Origin: Candidatus Magasanikiibacteriota bacterium
GTDB taxonomy: Bacteria > Patescibacteriota > Patescibacteriia > Magasanikbacterales > UBA922
Assembly: GCA_003230965.1 (NCBI GenBank)
Contig: QIHL01000025.1
Span: forward strand, 1 to 7,797
Length of the DNA: 7,797 nucleotides
Direction: 5' to 3'
In this document: positions 1-5,842 of the stretch, one piece after another
Numbering within the stretch: position 1 is the first letter of the stretch
Layout of the letters: each line of letters begins with the position of its first letter
Notes under the pieces: generated by a model
The model's database searches: none
What the model was told of the DNA's origin: nothing
Seen by the model: the letters and a program-made list of their open reading frames with translations, nothing else
Made by a program: the position numbers and the translations under genes

Positions 1-2
1 AT

Positions 3-131
3 GATGGCGGTACACGTATATTGTATAAAGTAATTGGTCTGATTATGATTTTTCTTTCGTTTATGGGTATGACTGGATTACTTGGACCAGCAATTTTATC
101 TGTATTAGGTAGTTTGTTTGGATTGAAATAA
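3..131 (+). CDS. C-terminal fragment of a small hydrophobic membrane protein (5' end outside window)
   Basis: An open frame enters from the left edge and ends at TAA 129-131, leaving 42 codons. The fragment begins DGGTRILYKVIGL and is then almost entirely hydrophobic with many glycines (residues about 8-40, ending GSLFGLK). This fits one long membrane segment or a tight membrane hairpin with a very short tail. No catalytic motif is visible. Small proteins of this composition include secretion-pilin-like and holin-like families, but nothing here decides between them, so I give no function. It runs in the same direction as the methyltransferase downstream, 39 bases away, and could share its transcript. 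The only certain facts are the frame, the stop and the hydrophobic character. Confidence 0.6.
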   Translation, partial: DGGTRILYKVIGLIMIFLSFMGMTGLLGPAILSVLGSLFGLK

Positions 132-170
132 TGAATGTAGATTAGGTTTATTAGAATAATTATTTTTTTT

Positions 171-737
171 ATGTATCATTCTGGGAATAAAATGATTGAT
201 CCACAACTATTGTTTGAAAAAGGACAGCTTCGTACAAAAATGTATGTGGCTGATTTTGGATGTGGACGTACAGGACACATTGTGTTTCCTGCAGCGCGGA
301 TTCTAGGTGATAAAGGGATTGTGTATGCAGTTGATATTTTACAAAACGTACTTCAGCACATTGCTGAGCGTGCAGCACACAATGCACAGTCTGGTATTCA
401 AACTATTTGGTCTGATGTTGAACGAGTCGGAGCGACTGCAATTCCTGTGCACAGTCTGGATATTGTATTTATTGTAAATACTCTTGTGCAAACTCATAAT
501 CGTTATGCAGTACTTGATGAAGCACACCGTGTTTTGAAAGATAAAGGGCGGTGTGTAATTGTTGATTGGACAAAAAAAGGATTGACGTTTGGTCCTGTTG
601 ATGAACAATTTGTTAATTTTGATGAACTAATAAAGTACGCGACAACGCATGGTTTTACTGTCCAAGAAACTTTTCAAGCAGGTCCATATCATACTGGCAT
701 GGTATTGTACAAAATTCCAGAAGGAGGCAGAACATGA
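171..737 (+). CDS. Class I SAM-dependent methyltransferase, substrate unknown
   Basis: A 188-residue protein with a Rossmann-type methyltransferase core, presumably cytoplasmic. Motif I is VADFGCGRTGH (residues 26-36), the glycine-rich SAM loop. An acidic residue ending the second strand (YAVDI, D55) should bind the ribose, SDVE (81-84) is the adenine-side acidic motif, and LDIVFIVNTL (96-105) is the motif IV region. HRVLKDKGRCVIVDW (119-133) matches the strand after motif IV in UbiE/Methyltransf_11-like enzymes. These features support SAM binding and methyl transfer but not a substrate. ATG 171 follows a T run and has no Shine-Dalgarno site; ATG 192 (MIDPQ) is an alternative start and would lose only seven residues before the core. 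The TGA stop overlaps the yraN start as ATGA, so the two are very likely translationally coupled. Confidence 0.85.
   Translation: MYHSGNKMIDPQLLFEKGQLRTKMYVADFGCGRTGHIVFPAARILGDKGIVYAVDILQNVLQHIAERAAHNAQSGIQTIWSDVERVGATAIPVHSLDIVFIVNTLVQTHNRYAVLDEAHRVLKDKGRCVIVDWTKKGLTFGPVDEQFVNFDELIKYATTHGFTVQETFQAGPYHTGMVLYKIPEGGRT
721..727 (+). promoter_or_regulatory. Strong Shine-Dalgarno site for yraN
   Basis: AAGGAGG lies six bases upstream of ATG 734, inside the last codons of the methyltransferase gene. It is a full anti-16S match at ideal spacing and fixes the yraN start. It is the only strong Shine-Dalgarno site I can find before any gene in this window. Confidence 0.9.
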
Positions 738-1120
738 CGCGTGGATCAAAAAAAGAACTTGGCGATTGGGGTGAAAAACAGGCGATTGATTTTTTGGTTC
801 GGCATGGCTATATTATTAAAGAACAAAATTATCAAATTCGTGGTGCGGAAATTGATATTATTGTAAAAAATCCAAATGGACGATTCGGAGAAACACTATG
901 TTTTGTTGAAGTTAAAACACGAAGTAGTCATTTTGGTAGTGCCGAGCGTGCTACTGATTGGCAAAAGATTCTCCATATTAAAAAAGCAGCAAAATTTTAT
1001 TGCATTATAAATCATATTGATGATTGTGTACCGATTTCATTTGAACAGGTAAGTGTATATGTGAATCGGGTAAACAAGACTGCTAAGATTTTTCATTATA
1101 TTTTGCCGGTGGACAGGTAA
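734..1120 (+). CDS. yraN: YraN family protein (UPF0102), endonuclease-like fold
   Basis: A 128-residue protein, the usual length for the YraN/UPF0102 family. Family landmarks appear in order: LGDWGEKQAIDFL (9-21) with the conserved early Glu, then RGAEIDII (36-43) and FVEVKTR (57-63). D41 together with E59-V-K61 forms a PD-(D/E)XK-type pattern, seen in nucleases related to Holliday-junction resolvases. The usual GEID is AEID here. The cellular role of the family is unsettled, and DNA processing is an inference from fold. The start is secured by AAGGAGG six bases upstream and by the ATGA overlap with the methyltransferase stop. The gene ends two bases before the nusA promoter, so the methyltransferase-yraN pair forms a separate small operon from nusA. 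Confidence 0.9.
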   Translation: MTRGSKKELGDWGEKQAIDFLVRHGYIIKEQNYQIRGAEIDIIVKNPNGRFGETLCFVEVKTRSSHFGSAERATDWQKILHIKKAAKFYCIINHIDDCVPISFEQVSVYVNRVNKTAKIFHYILPVDR

Positions 1121-1121
1121 C

Positions 1122-1150
1122 TTGACAAAAAGAATACAGCATGGTATTAT
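1122..1150 (+). promoter_or_regulatory. Sigma70-type promoter for nusA
   Basis: TTGACA (1122-1127) is a perfect -35 box. A 17-base spacer separates it from TATTAT (1145-1150), which has TGG just upstream and so is an extended -10. The start of transcription would be near 1157, giving a leader of about 60 bases before nusA ATG 1216. The -35 box begins one base after the yraN stop codon. This is the best promoter in the window. Confidence 0.82.
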
Positions 1151-1160
1151 ATGAGTATTC

Positions 1161-1187
1161 AAGTAGCTTATAAAAGTTGCTTTTTTT
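1161..1187 (+). promoter_or_regulatory. Hairpin plus T run in the nusA leader (possible attenuator or upstream-operon terminator)
   Basis: AAGTAGCT (1161-1168) pairs with AGTTGCTT (1175-1182) across the loop TATAAA, giving eight pairs of which two are G-U. Seven T residues follow at 1181-1187. This has the form of a weak intrinsic terminator placed just after the predicted nusA start of transcription. It could end read-through from yraN, act as an attenuator of nusA, or simply be a 5' stabilising hairpin. Stem stability is modest because of the A/T content and the wobbles. Confidence 0.5.
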
Positions 1188-1215
1188 ATACTTTATTTTT
1201 TTAATCTTTAAAAGT

Positions 1216-2499
1216 ATGAATGATATACAGAAAGCATTACAATTTTTGTGTGATGAAAAAGGTCTTCAGTACGAGATTGTATTTGAAGCACTTGAGGGAG
1301 CGCTCGCTGCAGCTTATCGTAAAGATTTTGGAAACCGTCAAGGTAACTACACGGTAAAGTTTGATGTAGAGACTGGTGACATTAAAGTGTGGGATGTAAA
1401 AGAAGTTGTTCAAGATATTGGTGAAGAGGCACTTGAGAAATCACAAGAAGAATTAATTGTACGTCGTGAAAAGGCCAATGCAGAAGAACGTGAATTGACT
1501 CAAGAAGAAATTGTTGATTTGCCATCTTTTAATCCAAAAACAGAAATGATGTTGACTGAAGCAAAAGAAGTTGATTCTAAAGCAACTATCGGACAAGTTC
1601 TAGAAATTTCACAGGAAGTACCTGGAGAGTTTGGTCGCATGGCAGCACAGACTGCCAAGCAGGTAATTATACAGAAATTGCGTGAAGCAGAACGCAAGAA
1701 TGTATTTGAAGATTTCAAGAATCAAGAAGGCAGAGTAGTTCAAGGTATTATTCAGCGTCGTGATCGCAGTGGTGGGTTGATTATTGATCTTGGCAAAATA
1801 ACTGGACGTGTGCCAGCTACAGATATTGTACGCGGAGAAATGTATCGTCCGGGTAGCCGTATGCAATTTTATGTTGTTTCTGTGAAAATGGAAGCTAGAG
1901 GACCAGAAATTGTGTTGTCTCGCTCTACAAACAAAATGGTGCAGTCAGTATTTGAACAAGAGATTCCAGAAGTAGAAGATGGTTCAGTGCAGATCAAAGA
2001 TATTTCACGAGATCCTGGCAATCGTAGTAAAGTTGCAGTAATGACAGAAGACGAAAGTATTGATCCGATTGGTGCTTGTATTGGTCAGCGTGGTAGTCGT
2101 ATTACAACTATCATCAATGAACTTGGCGGAGAAAAAATTGACGTCATTGAATGGAATGAAGATCATGTACAGTATATTAAAAATGCTTTGTCTCCAGCAA
2201 AAGTGCTTAGCGTGGAATTAAATGAAACAGAAGAGGAAAAGATTGCTATTGTAAAAGTAGATGCAGATCAGTTTTCTCTTGCTATTGGTCGTGGTGGTGT
2301 AAATGTTCGCTTGGCTGCACAGTTGACAGGTTGGAAGATTGATGTAGTACAAGAAGGTGTAGAAGAAGAGCCAAGCAATGACGACGAAGATGCAGATACA
2401 GCTGTATTGGAACAGGAGAAAGAAGAAACACCAGAAGAAACTACCGAAGAAATCGTAACAGAAGTTGAATCTACTGAAGGAGAATCAGAGAAAGAATAG
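1216..2499 (+). CDS. nusA: Transcription termination/antitermination factor NusA
   Basis: A 427-residue NusA that binds RNA polymerase and nascent RNA to modulate pausing, termination and antitermination. Domains in order: an N-terminal RNA-polymerase-binding domain (about 1-165, ending in the hallmark FGRMAAQTAKQVIIQKLREAE at 139-159), S1 (about 170-236), KH1 (GACIGQRGSRI, 286-296) and KH2 (LAIGRGGVNVRLAAQLTGW, 355-373). The N-terminal domain carries an extra charged stretch at about 68-110, between the VVQDI strand and the EAKEVD segment, which are nearly adjacent in typical NusA. The protein ends in a roughly 45-residue Glu/Asp-rich tail (383-427) with no recognisable AR repeat. ATG 1216 is chosen; the upstream in-frame TTG at 1177 would add a hydrophobic leader absent from the family and lies inside the leader hairpin. 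There is no Shine-Dalgarno site. The gene has its own promoter and terminator. Confidence 0.96.
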   Translation: MNDIQKALQFLCDEKGLQYEIVFEALEGALAAAYRKDFGNRQGNYTVKFDVETGDIKVWDVKEVVQDIGEEALEKSQEELIVRREKANAEERELTQEEIVDLPSFNPKTEMMLTEAKEVDSKATIGQVLEISQEVPGEFGRMAAQTAKQVIIQKLREAERKNVFEDFKNQEGRVVQGIIQRRDRSGGLIIDLGKITGRVPATDIVRGEMYRPGSRMQFYVVSVKMEARGPEIVLSRSTNKMVQSVFEQEIPEVEDGSVQIKDISRDPGNRSKVAVMTEDESIDPIGACIGQRGSRITTIINELGGEKIDVIEWNEDHVQYIKNALSPAKVLSVELNETEEEKIAIVKVDADQFSLAIGRGGVNVRLAAQLTGWKIDVVQEGVEEEPSNDDEDADTAVLEQEKEETPEETTEEIVTEVESTEGESEKE

Positions 2500-2523
2500 A
2501 TAACCAAATACATTTATAAAAAT

Positions 2524-2554
2524 AAAACTCTACCTGTACTAAGGCAGAGTTTTT
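2524..2554 (+). terminator. Intrinsic terminator after nusA
   Basis: AAAACTCT (2524-2531) pairs with AGAGTTTT (2546-2553). After one A-C mismatch, CCT (2533-2535) pairs with AGG (2542-2544), closing a six-base loop. The 3' arm runs into TTTTT (2550-2554) followed by GTTGTT. The hairpin lies 25 bases after the nusA stop and before the gap promoter, so it separates the two transcription units. Confidence 0.85.
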
Positions 2555-2563
2555 GTTGTTATC

Positions 2564-2592
2564 TTTCCACTTTCATCAACTCGTGTTATACT
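2564..2592 (+). promoter_or_regulatory. Promoter of the glycolytic gene cluster
   Basis: TATACT (2587-2592) preceded by TGT makes an extended -10. TTTCCA (2564-2569, four of six matches) lies 17 bases upstream as a weak -35. Transcription would start near 2599, leaving a leader of about 25 bases before gap ATG 2624. Its position directly after the nusA terminator supports it. Confidence 0.6.
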
Positions 2593-2623
2593 AATAGTAG
2601 TTTTATTTATAATTTTATTTTAT

Positions 2624-3625
2624 ATGATAAAAGTAGCCATCAATGGATTTGGGAGGATTGGTCGTCAAGCACTAAAAGCGGCGTGGGATAAACAGACACT
2701 TGATATTGTTGCAATCAATGATTTGACCGACACAAAAACATTAGCTCATTTACTCAAACACGATACAGCCTATCATGCTTTTGATCACAAAGTATCTTAT
2801 GATGACAATCATATTATTATTGACGATAAATCAATAATTTGTTATCAAGAAAAAGATCCCAGTCAATTGCCATGGAAAGATCATAACATTGATGTGGTCA
2901 TTGAATCAACTGGTTTTTTTCGTGATAAAAAAGGTGCAAGTTTACACATACATGCTGGTGCAAAACGTGTTGTTATCTCTGCACCTGGAAAAGGAGATGG
3001 AATTAAAGAATTTGTTCGTGGAGTGAACTGTGATACATATAATGGAGAAGAGATACTTGATAATGCATCGTGCACCACAAATTGTGTAGCTCCAGTTGTC
3101 GCACTTCTTGAGAGTGCATTTGGTATTGAAAAAGCTATACTTACCACTATTCATTCCTATACCACAGATCAGCATTTGCAAGATGGTCCGCACAGAGATT
3201 TGCGTAGAGCTCGTGCTGCTGCACAAAATATTGTACCGACAACAACTGGATCTGCAATCGCTACAACTCGTGTTGTCCCTAGTTTAAAAGGAAAGTTTGA
3301 CGGTATGGCTATTCGTATACCAACTATTACAGTGTCATTAACTGATTTTACTTTTGTTGTAAAAAAAGATGTGACAAAAGAAGAAGTGAATGATGTATTT
3401 TTGGATGCAGTGAAACAGAAACGCTGGCAAGGAATTTTGGATGTAACGACAGAAGAATTAGTTTCAAGTGATTTTGTTGGTAATCCTCATTCTTCTATTG
3501 TTGATTTAAATCTAACAAATGTTGTTGGCGGTAATTTGGTAAAAGTCATTGCATGGTATGACAACGAATGGGGATATTCTCACCGATTAGTTGAGATGGT
3601 AGAAATTGCAGGAGAAAGTGTATAG
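2624..3625 (+). CDS. gap: Type I glyceraldehyde-3-phosphate dehydrogenase
   Basis: A full-length 333-residue GAPDH that converts glyceraldehyde 3-phosphate, phosphate and NAD(P)+ to 1,3-bisphosphoglycerate in the cytoplasm. The cofactor domain opens with INGFGRIGR (6-14). D33 in INDLTD is the acidic residue that usually favours NAD+ over NADP+. The active site DNASCTTNC (146-154) supplies catalytic C150, and H177 in HSYTTDQ is its base partner. DGPHRDLRRARAAA (187-200), VPTTTGSA (204-211), the phosphate-site region DGMAIRIPT (226-234) and WYDNEWGYS (311-319) are all present. The usual TGAAKA motif reads TGSAIATT, so the lysine is lost. The upstream leader is T/A-rich without a Shine-Dalgarno site. 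It is first in the cluster, 27 bases before pgk. Confidence 0.97.
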   Translation: MIKVAINGFGRIGRQALKAAWDKQTLDIVAINDLTDTKTLAHLLKHDTAYHAFDHKVSYDDNHIIIDDKSIICYQEKDPSQLPWKDHNIDVVIESTGFFRDKKGASLHIHAGAKRVVISAPGKGDGIKEFVRGVNCDTYNGEEILDNASCTTNCVAPVVALLESAFGIEKAILTTIHSYTTDQHLQDGPHRDLRRARAAAQNIVPTTTGSAIATTRVVPSLKGKFDGMAIRIPTITVSLTDFTFVVKKDVTKEEVNDVFLDAVKQKRWQGILDVTTEELVSSDFVGNPHSSIVDLNLTNVVGGNLVKVIAWYDNEWGYSHRLVEMVEIAGESV

Positions 3626-3655
3626 ATATTTGTTTTTAGATATTTTGTATCTATG
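3621..3655 (+). promoter_or_regulatory. Competing inverted repeats spanning the gap stop and pgk start codons
   Basis: TATAGATA (3621-3628), which contains the gap stop codon, can pair with TATCTATG (3648-3655), which contains the pgk start codon (eight pairs, one G-U, 19-base loop). TAGATATTT occurs twice (3623-3631 and 3637-3645). The second copy can pair TAGATA with TATCTA (3648-3653) around a five-base loop. The two hairpins exclude each other and both cover the A of the pgk ATG. The complementarity is seen directly; any regulatory role is inferred, and A/T-only repeats are easy to get by chance. Confidence 0.35.
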
Positions 3656-4858
3656 GCGTTGAGATCTCTTAAAAGTATTCGTAATCTAAATGGTAAAGTT
3701 GTTTTTGTCCGAGTTGATTATAATGTCCCAATAAAGAAAAAACGTGTGTTGGATGATACTCGTATTCGTGCGACACTGCCGACGATTCAATTTTTAATCA
3801 AAAAGAAAGCAAAAATAATTTTATTGACTCATATAGGGAGACCAAATGGTAAAATAGTTACGTCGTTGAATGTTGATCCATTGATTGAGAGGTTGAGTGT
3901 TTTGATTAAAAAAAAAGTAAAAAAGTTGGATACAAAAAATTGGAAATTATCTAAAAAAAAGAAGCTTGAAATTATAACGGAAATTAAAGAAATGTATTCT
4001 GGTCAGATTGCAATGATGGAAAATTTGCGATTTTCTCCTGATGAGGCAAACAATACTGGTACACTCGCAAAAGAGTTAGCAGAAATTGCAGATGTATTTG
4101 TTCAAGATGGATTTGCGGTTTTACATAGAGAGAGTGCGTCTGTAGTTGGTATTCCAAAATATGTATCATCGTGTGCAGGGTTACTTGTTTTGAAAGAAAT
4201 AAAAGGATTGAATCGTGTGCTTCATCATCCAAAAAGTCCTTTTGTTTGTATCTTGGGAGGTGTAAAAATGGAAACAAAAATTCCATTACTAAAACAGATG
4301 GTTGTACACGCTGATCAAATTTTAATAGGTGGCGGAATTGTAAATACCTATTTAAAAGCAACAGGATATGGTATTGGTAGTTCTATTTTTGACAAAGGGA
4401 AAGAACATATAGCACTTACCTATGGACGAAAGAAAAAAGTAATTTTACCTGTGGATGTTATTGTCGGTACAAAAGATGGAAAGCACTATCGTCGTGTGAG
4501 GCTTGCAAAAAAACCACACGTCATTTGCAAAAAAGGTGAAGCAATTTTTGACATCGGTCCTGAAACTTTACGATTGTATGCACTATATATAACACAAGCA
4601 AAGACACTTGTGTGGAATGGTGCAATGGGATATTTTGAACAAAAACCTTATGATATCGCGACACTCACAATTGCCAGATTGCTTGCAGCAAGGTCAAAAG
4701 GTTCTGCGTATGGAGTTATTGGTGGTGGTGAAACTATTCAAGCTATGGATTTAACTGGTATGACTGATGACGTAGATCTTGTTTCAACTGGTGGTGGAGC
4801 CATGCTTTCCTATTTAGCGGCCGAGAAATTACCTGGAATTATTGCATTAGAAAAATAA
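3653..4858 (+). CDS. pgk: Phosphoglycerate kinase
   Basis: A 401-residue phosphoglycerate kinase of normal length, making ATP and 3-phosphoglycerate from 1,3-bisphosphoglycerate. N-terminal substrate-domain motifs are VFVRVDYNVP (17-26), DDTRIRA (34-40), THIGRPNG (59-66), MMENLRF (121-127) and the basic HRESASV (158-164). Nucleotide-domain motifs are ILGGVKMETKI (200-210, with K205 and K209), GGGIVNTYL (226-234), DIGPET (300-305), VWNGAMGYFE (320-329), GGGETI (357-362) and STGGGAML (378-385). Small departures from the common pattern are VQDGFAVLHR for VNDAFGTAHR and GAMG for GPMG, but the key basic residues remain. Lysine is very frequent, with A-runs coding KKK and KKKK near residues 86-104. 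The start lies 27 bases after gap in a T-rich spacer with no Shine-Dalgarno site, so coupling to gap translation is plausible. Confidence 0.96.
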   Translation: MALRSLKSIRNLNGKVVFVRVDYNVPIKKKRVLDDTRIRATLPTIQFLIKKKAKIILLTHIGRPNGKIVTSLNVDPLIERLSVLIKKKVKKLDTKNWKLSKKKKLEIITEIKEMYSGQIAMMENLRFSPDEANNTGTLAKELAEIADVFVQDGFAVLHRESASVVGIPKYVSSCAGLLVLKEIKGLNRVLHHPKSPFVCILGGVKMETKIPLLKQMVVHADQILIGGGIVNTYLKATGYGIGSSIFDKGKEHIALTYGRKKKVILPVDVIVGTKDGKHYRRVRLAKKPHVICKKGEAIFDIGPETLRLYALYITQAKTLVWNGAMGYFEQKPYDIATLTIARLLAARSKGSAYGVIGGGETIQAMDLTGMTDDVDLVSTGGGAMLSYLAAEKLPGIIALEK

Positions 4859-4886
4859 TATTTTTATTTACTAACTCATATTGTCT

Positions 4887-5792
4887 ATGCCTGTTAAAAA
4901 AACCACAACGCGTAAATGTGCAACAGCAGCAACTTCTACGCCACCCACCATATCTTCGCAAACACCAGATCATCATGAAGGATGTATGCATCAGTGTCAA
5001 ACACATAAATCATGTCATATGCATCACCACAATCATCATGAATTAATGACAAAGATTTTTGCTACTCTGTTTGGTATTTTGTTGGTCTATATTATTTTTC
5101 TTGTTGGCACAATGATTAGAAATAATATGCAAAGATATTTTGTAATTGGTCATGCGCCAGTCCAAGAACAAACTATTACGCTTGAAGCTACAGGTAAAGT
5201 AACAGCAAAGCCAAATATCGCTATGACGACGATTGGTATGACTGAGACGAGTTCAACCGTTATCGCAGCGCAAAAACAAAATACAAAAGTTATGAATGAT
5301 TTGATTTCTAAACTCAAAGCATTGGGTGTTGATTCAAAAGATATTCAAACACAAAATTATAATATCTATCCTCAGTATAGTTACACAAAAGATAAAGGCA
5401 AACAGTTAATTGGTTATCAAGTGAGTCAAAATATCATAGTAAAGATTCGTAACTTAGATAAAGCAAATGATGTTTTGGCACTTGCCGGTCAAGTTGGTGC
5501 AAATACTATATCTGGTCTTAAATTTACAATTGATAATACTGATGTCTATCAAAAAGAAGCACGTGATGCGGCGTTGAAGAAAGTCTTTATAAAAGCAAAT
5601 GCTTTAAGTAAAACACTTGGTATTCATTTTGGTCGTATTGTTTCATATACTGAATCTGGTGTACCTGTGAATCCACCTGGTATATATAGTGAAAGGATTG
5701 CTTTTGGTGTCGGTGGAAGGGTCAGTCCAAATATTCAAAGTGGTAGTAACGATGTTGTTATGCAAGTACGTGTAACTTATGACGTTAATTAA
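4887..5792 (+). CDS. Membrane-anchored SIMPL-domain (DUF541) protein with His/Cys-rich cytoplasmic head
   Basis: A 301-residue protein in three parts. Residues 1-53 are basic and Ser/Thr-rich, then hold 10 His and 3 Cys between H29 and H51 (for example GCMHQC and CHMHHHNHH). Residues 54-77 form one hydrophobic helix (IFATLFGILLVYIIFLVG). Residues 95-301 are a complete SIMPL domain: ITLEATGKVTAKPN, the helix leading to LKALGVDSKDIQTQNYNIYPQY (142-163), and GYQVSQNIIVKI with LDKANDVLALAGQVGA (176-205). The basic N-terminus predicts the His/Cys segment inside and the SIMPL domain outside. SIMPL proteins are poorly understood; some bind signalling partners or sit in the periplasm. Metal binding by the head is inference. 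ATG 4887 is chosen over TTG 4881. It lies between pgk and eno, probably in their transcript. Confidence 0.88.
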   Translation: MPVKKTTTRKCATAATSTPPTISSQTPDHHEGCMHQCQTHKSCHMHHHNHHELMTKIFATLFGILLVYIIFLVGTMIRNNMQRYFVIGHAPVQEQTITLEATGKVTAKPNIAMTTIGMTETSSTVIAAQKQNTKVMNDLISKLKALGVDSKDIQTQNYNIYPQYSYTKDKGKQLIGYQVSQNIIVKIRNLDKANDVLALAGQVGANTISGLKFTIDNTDVYQKEARDAALKKVFIKANALSKTLGIHFGRIVSYTESGVPVNPPGIYSERIAFGVGGRVSPNIQSGSNDVVMQVRVTYDVN

Positions 5793-5842
5793 AAGATATA
5801 CATTTTTGTTGTATGACATTGTGTGTGTAGATGATGAATAGT

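Noticed and set aside
123..157. Promoter before the methyltransferase (TTGAAA and TAGAAT)
   Set aside because: The two boxes are 23 bases apart, too far for a sigma70-type promoter, so only a weak isolated -10-like sequence remains.
1177..1215. TTG start giving NusA 13 extra hydrophobic residues
   Set aside because: The extra residues do not match NusA N-termini, the TTG lies in the 3' arm of the leader hairpin, and ATG 1216 begins the expected MNDIQKAL sequence.
3096..3287. Open frame of 63 codons inside gap on the same strand
   Set aside because: It is a frame-shifted shadow of the conserved GAPDH catalytic region without its own start signals.
3984..4361. Antisense open frame of 125 codons opposite pgk
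   Set aside because: It lies wholly within a clearly functional pgk, has no recognisable motif or membrane pattern, and arises from codon bias on the other strand.
4881..4886. TTG start for the SIMPL protein
   Set aside because: It adds only two residues and ATG 4887 is the more usual initiator; no Shine-Dalgarno site favours either.
5795..5817. Hairpin between the SIMPL gene and eno (ATACA/TGTAT)
   Set aside because: The stem is five pairs with no T run after it, so it is neither a convincing terminator nor distinguishable from chance in A/T-rich DNA.
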